A stretch of 64,000 nucleotides of DNA, taken from the NCBI GenBank assembly GCA_964394585.1, contig CAYMYI010000003.1:18115-82114 (forward strand). Direction: 5' to 3'. The first letter of the stretch is position 1. The number at the start of each line of letters is the position of its first letter. Origin of the DNA: CAYUJH01 sp964394585. GTDB lineage: Bacteria > Bacteroidota > Bacteroidia > Cytophagales > Flammeovirgaceae. This document shows positions 61,109 to 64,000 of this stretch, piece after piece. Under the pieces are notes generated by a model. The model was not told the DNA's origin and searched no databases. It saw only the letters and a list, made by a program, of their open reading frames with translations. Position numbers and translations under genes: made by a program.

Positions 61109-61378
61109 ATGGCAAGAGAAGCAGTAAAGGCACGCGAACGAAAAAGAGCAAAATTAGTTGCTAAGTATGCTAAAAAGCGTGCAGAATTGAAGGCGAAAGG
61201 TGATTACGAAGCACTTGACAAGTTGCCAAGAAATGCATCACCTGTACGATTGCACAACCGTTGTAAACTGACGGGAAGACCCAAAGGTTACATGAGACGC
61301 TTTGGAATTTCTCGGGTAGCATTTAGAGAGTTAGCCTCTCAAGGGAAAATTCCCGGAGTTACAAAGGCAAGCTGGTAG
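61109..61378 (+). CDS. rpsN: 30S ribosomal protein S14 (zinc-free type)
   Basis: The 89-residue protein begins MAREAVKARERKRAKLVAKY and ends with the RNA-binding LHNRCKLTGRPKGYMRRFG and PGVTKASW. Only one cysteine is present, so it is the long, zinc-independent form. Confidence 0.97.
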   Translation: MAREAVKARERKRAKLVAKYAKKRAELKAKGDYEALDKLPRNASPVRLHNRCKLTGRPKGYMRRFGISRVAFRELASQGKIPGVTKASW

Positions 61379-61415
61379 TTTGCTTATTGCTTGTTAAAAT
61401 TAAATTGATAGTGTA

Positions 61416-61814
61416 ATGACAGATCCAATAGCTGATTACTTAACGAGATTAAGAAATGCCATCAAGGCAAATCATCGTATTGTAGAGATACCGGCTTCCA
61501 ACATCAAAAAGGAAATTACGAAGGTTTTATACGATAAAGGATATATTCAGGGGTACAAGTTTGTAGAGGAAAATCATCCTCAAGGGATTATCAAAATTGC
61601 CCTCAAATACAATCCGCAGACAAAACTCTCTGCTATGGTGCATTTGGAAAGAGTAAGCAAACCTGGTTTGCGTAAATATGCAAGTGCTGATACCCTTCCA
61701 AGGGTACTTAATGGCCTTGGTATAGCAATTCTGTCGACCTCTCGTGGTGTGATGACAGATAAAGAAGCAAGAAGCTTGCACATTGGCGGCGAGGTGCTCT
61801 GTTACATATATTAA
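61416..61814 (+). CDS. rpsH: 30S ribosomal protein S8
   Basis: The 132-residue protein (MTDPIADYLTRLRNAIKANH, ISTSRGVMTDKEARSLHIGG-type end, GGEVLCYIY) is S8. This binds helix 21 of 16S rRNA and in E. coli represses the spc operon. It follows rpsN after 37 bases. Confidence 0.97.
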   Translation: MTDPIADYLTRLRNAIKANHRIVEIPASNIKKEITKVLYDKGYIQGYKFVEENHPQGIIKIALKYNPQTKLSAMVHLERVSKPGLRKYASADTLPRVLNGLGIAILSTSRGVMTDKEARSLHIGGEVLCYIY

Positions 61815-61833
61815 TTATAATTAGTAGTTTATT

Positions 61834-62388
61834 ATGTCTCGAATAGGAAGCAATCCATTATCAATCCCAAACGGGGTAAAAATAGATGTCAAGGATAATA
61901 TTATTACTGTAGAAGGTCCGAAAGGTAAACTTAATCAGACATTTAGTGAAACTATTGAGCTAAATATTGAAGAGGGTAGTCTATCACTAGAAAGAACCTC
62001 GGAGTCTAAGGCAACTAAATCGAAGCATGGTCTGTATCGGGCTTTAATTGCTAATATGGTTGAAGGCGTTACAAATGGTTATAAGAAAACGCTAGAGTTA
62101 GTGGGTGTAGGTTTCAGAGCTGAAGTTAAACCAGGGAATATTCTCGAATTAAATTTAGGATATTCTCACAACGTATATTTCAGATTGCCCGAGGAAGTTA
62201 AGGCTAGTGCTGAAACTTTGAAAGGTAAAAACCCTACAGTGACTCTAGAAGGTACAGATAAACAATTGGTCGGTCAGATAGCAGCTAAACTGAAGTCGCT
62301 TAGAAAGGTTGAACCTTATAAAGGGAAAGGTATTCGCTTCCAAGGTGAACAAATTAGACGTAAAGCAGGAAAATCTGCAGGAAAATAA
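61834..62388 (+). CDS. rplF: 50S ribosomal protein L6
   Basis: The 184-residue protein (MSRIGSNPLSIPNGVKID, VEGPKGKLNQTF, LVGVGFRAEVKPGN, EPYKGKGIRFQGEQIRRKAGKS) is a full-length L6 near the sarcin-ricin loop. It follows rpsH after 19 bases. Confidence 0.97.
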   Translation: MSRIGSNPLSIPNGVKIDVKDNIITVEGPKGKLNQTFSETIELNIEEGSLSLERTSESKATKSKHGLYRALIANMVEGVTNGYKKTLELVGVGFRAEVKPGNILELNLGYSHNVYFRLPEEVKASAETLKGKNPTVTLEGTDKQLVGQIAAKLKSLRKVEPYKGKGIRFQGEQIRRKAGKSAGK

Positions 62389-62402
62389 ACTATAACACTG
62401 TC

Positions 62403-62753
62403 ATGGAGAGCAAGAAATCTTTAAGAAGATTAAGAATCAAGAGAGGAATTCGCCAAAAAATTTCAGGAACTCCTACTCGCCCAAGAATGTCCGTTTTCAA
62501 GAGTAATACAGGTTTATATGTTCAACTTGTGGATGACACAACCGGTAGAACTTTGGTGTCTGCTTCTTCTCGAGAATTGGGAAGTAAACTGAATACGAAT
62601 GTTGAGCTAGCGAAGAAAGTAGGTGAAAAAGTGGCAGAGAAAGCTAAAAATGAAGGCATATCTTCAGTGGTGTTTGATAGAAATGGCTATCTGTATCACG
62701 GTAAAGTAAAAGCATTAGCAGATGGAGCTCGTGAAGGAGGTCTAGAATTCTAA
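62403..62753 (+). CDS. rplR: 50S ribosomal protein L18
   Basis: The 116-residue protein (RRLRIKRGIRQKISGTPTRPR, YVQLVDDTTGRTLVSASS, VVFDRNGYLYHGKVKALADG) is L18, a 5S rRNA-binding protein of the central protuberance. It follows rplF after 14 bases. Confidence 0.97.
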   Translation: MESKKSLRRLRIKRGIRQKISGTPTRPRMSVFKSNTGLYVQLVDDTTGRTLVSASSRELGSKLNTNVELAKKVGEKVAEKAKNEGISSVVFDRNGYLYHGKVKALADGAREGGLEF

Positions 62754-62765
62754 AAGTCAATCAAA

Positions 62766-63284
62766 ATGAAAGAAACAGCAAATAGAAAAGTAAAAGCTAG
62801 TGACATTGACTTAAAAGAAAAAGTCGTAGCAATAAAAAGGGTCGCTAAAGTAGTAAAGGGGGGTAGAAGGTTCAGCTTCTCAGCCATTGTAGTTGTAGGA
62901 AATGGTAATGGAACGGTGGGCTACGGACTCGGTAAAGCTAATGAAGTTACAGATGCAATTACAAAGGGCATCGATGATGCTAAGAAAAACTTGATTCGAG
63001 TACCTATTTTAAATGGTACCATTCCACATACAATGGAGGGCAAGTACGGAGGAGGATTTGTACTGATTAAACCAGCTTCTACTGGTACGGGAGTAATTGC
63101 GGGAGGTGCAATGCGTGCTGTGCTTGAGTCAGCAGGAATCACAGATGTTTTAGCAAAATCAAAAGGATCTTCAAATCCTCACAACGTAGTGAAAGCCACT
63201 TTCGATGCATTATTAAAAATGAGAGATCCTCGTGCAGTAGCAGCTCAACGTGGTGTAAATCTTAAAAAGGTTTTTAACGGATAA
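62766..63284 (+). CDS. rpsE: 30S ribosomal protein S5
   Basis: The 172-residue protein (EKVVAIKRVAKVVKGGRRFS, SAIVVVGNGNGTVGYGLGKA, GVIAGGAMRAVLESAGITDV) is S5, which shapes the decoding region and mRNA entry site. It follows rplR after 12 bases. Confidence 0.97.
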   Translation: MKETANRKVKASDIDLKEKVVAIKRVAKVVKGGRRFSFSAIVVVGNGNGTVGYGLGKANEVTDAITKGIDDAKKNLIRVPILNGTIPHTMEGKYGGGFVLIKPASTGTGVIAGGAMRAVLESAGITDVLAKSKGSSNPHNVVKATFDALLKMRDPRAVAAQRGVNLKKVFNG

Positions 63285-63296
63285 TCGCTCTAGGGT

Positions 63297-63476
63297 ATGG
63301 CTAAATATAGAATTACTCAAATAAAAAGTACAATTAAAAGACCTGAACGTCAAAAAAGGACTATTAAGGCTTTAGGGCTTGGCAAAATCAACCGAAGTGT
63401 TGAGGTAGAAGGCACACCACAGATTTTAGGAATGGTGAAAACGGTTAATCATTTGGTGGTGATTGAACAGATATAA
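63297..63476 (+). CDS. rpmD: 50S ribosomal protein L30
   Basis: A 59-codon frame lies between rpsE and rplO, exactly where rpmD belongs. The product starts MAKYRITQIKSTIKRPERQK, contains TIKALGLGKINRSVEVEGT, and ends VKTVNHLVVIEQI, a clear L30. The ATG is at 63297-63299 and the TAA at 63474-63476, with 12 bases after the rpsE stop. Confidence 0.96.
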   Translation: MAKYRITQIKSTIKRPERQKRTIKALGLGKINRSVEVEGTPQILGMVKTVNHLVVIEQI

Positions 63477-63506
63477 AATTTAGAACTTGTATAAAATTAC
63501 AATCTG

Positions 63507-63956
63507 ATGAATTTACATAGTTTAAAATCGGCATCAGGCTCTTCTAAAAGTAAAAAGCGTGTAGGAAGAGGACAAGGCTCGGGCAAAGGAGGAACTTCAA
63601 CACGTGGACACAAGGGAGCTAAATCTCGCTCAGGATACAGCCAAAAGTTTGGCTTTGAAGGCGGTCAGATGCCTTTGCAAAGACGTGTGCCAAAGTTTGG
63701 GTTTAAAAACCCAAATCGAGTAGCTTTTAAAGTATTGAATGTAGATTTTTTACAGAAAGTTGCCGAAGAAAAGGGCATTACAGAATTTACAATTGCAACA
63801 TTAATAGAGCTTAACTTGGTGAATCGTAACGATCGTGTTAAAATTCTAGGTCGTGGAGAATTAAGTAAATCTTTGTCTGTCTATGCACACGCATTTTCTG
63901 AAACTGCCAAAAGTGCGATAGAGAATGCCGGAGGTACTGCATCAGTTTTAAGTTAA
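63507..63956 (+). CDS. rplO: 50S ribosomal protein L15
   Basis: The 149-residue protein (MNLHSLKSASGSSKSKKRVG, RGQGSGKGGTSTRGHKGAKS, FGFEGGQMPLQRRVPKFGF) is L15, involved in large-subunit assembly. It follows rpmD and precedes secY by 13 bases, as in most bacteria. Confidence 0.97.
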   Translation: MNLHSLKSASGSSKSKKRVGRGQGSGKGGTSTRGHKGAKSRSGYSQKFGFEGGQMPLQRRVPKFGFKNPNRVAFKVLNVDFLQKVAEEKGITEFTIATLIELNLVNRNDRVKILGRGELSKSLSVYAHAFSETAKSAIENAGGTASVLS

Positions 63957-63969
63957 ACCTTGCTAGTTT

Positions 63970-64000
63970 ATGAAAAAGTTTGTAACCACAATACGCAACA
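63970..64000 (+). CDS. secY: Preprotein translocase subunit SecY, first ten codons (partial)
   Basis: An ATG at 63970 opens a frame reading MKKFVTTIRN up to the right edge. The position directly after rplO and the MKKF...TI start fit SecY, the channel protein of the Sec translocon. Too little is visible for an independent identification. Confidence 0.75.
   Translation, partial: MKKFVTTIRN

Overview
The window is a contiguous stretch of a chromosome from a member of the Bacteroidota, most likely a gliding, aerobic Cytophagales-type bacterium. The evidence is a GldA-type gliding ABC ATPase, a barrel/PD40 surface protein of the kind linked to gliding and type IX secretion, DUF1573, WG-repeat and DUF349 proteins, Bacteroidota-style -7 promoter elements (TAnnTTTG) ahead of many genes, weak ribosome binding sites, and a fragment of a phytoene/squalene synthase. 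Three runs of exactly ten N (150-159, 2089-2098, 28083-28092) are assembly gaps or masked bases. I see no rRNA, tRNA, CRISPR array, prophage or insertion sequence.

Layout. Positions 1-2101: carotenoid synthase fragment, then a peroxiredoxin divergent from oxyR, with three CTATA elements spaced exactly 22 bp in the shared control region. 2218-10716: a periplasmic SurA-like isomerase, a tight cluster of response regulator, histidine kinase, RluA pseudouridine synthase and LpxH-like hydrolase with overlapping ends, then a barrel-like protein, a crotonase and an M50 protease. 10706-18545 is the most unusual block: a solitary Cas6-family protein with no array or other cas genes, a TPR lipoprotein-like/exported protein with an asparagine-synthetase-like protein that lacks the catalytic Cys2, and a 1335-residue SF1 helicase with a Vsr-like C-terminal domain. 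18732-28981: solitary nuoA, a beta-helix lipoprotein, cdsA, DUF2007, a CPBP protease, dusB, a WG-repeat protein, an RsmF-like methyltransferase and argC. 29016-40616 is almost wholly on the minus strand: a PAS/GAF sensor without output domain, GT2, ybaB, cinA, leuA with a hairpin-rich leader, an alpha/beta hydrolase, a VOC protein, an atypical Nramp-like transporter and gldA. After an 880-bp gene-poor stretch come yqgE, DUF349, DUF1573, the barrel/PD40 protein, LD-carboxypeptidase, a charge-block protein, an ATP-dependent DNA ligase and a fused hydantoinase/oxoprolinase. 55930-64000: glmM, a cysteine desulfurase, and the ribosomal protein cluster rplP-rpmC-rpsQ-rplN-rplX-rplE-rpsN-rpsH-rplF-rplR-rpsE-rpmD-rplO-secY.

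How the parts relate. Most genes are housekeeping: translation, envelope biogenesis, amino acid synthesis, RNA modification. The ribosomal cluster starts at rplP instead of rpsJ and carries its own strong -7 element, so the usual S10-spc cluster is split here. The best candidates for something little described are the solo Cas6, the Cys-less asparagine-synthetase-like protein paired with a TPR protein, the large helicase, the 22-bp-periodic OxyR region and the extended L29. All functional calls rest on motif recognition by eye; no database search was possible.
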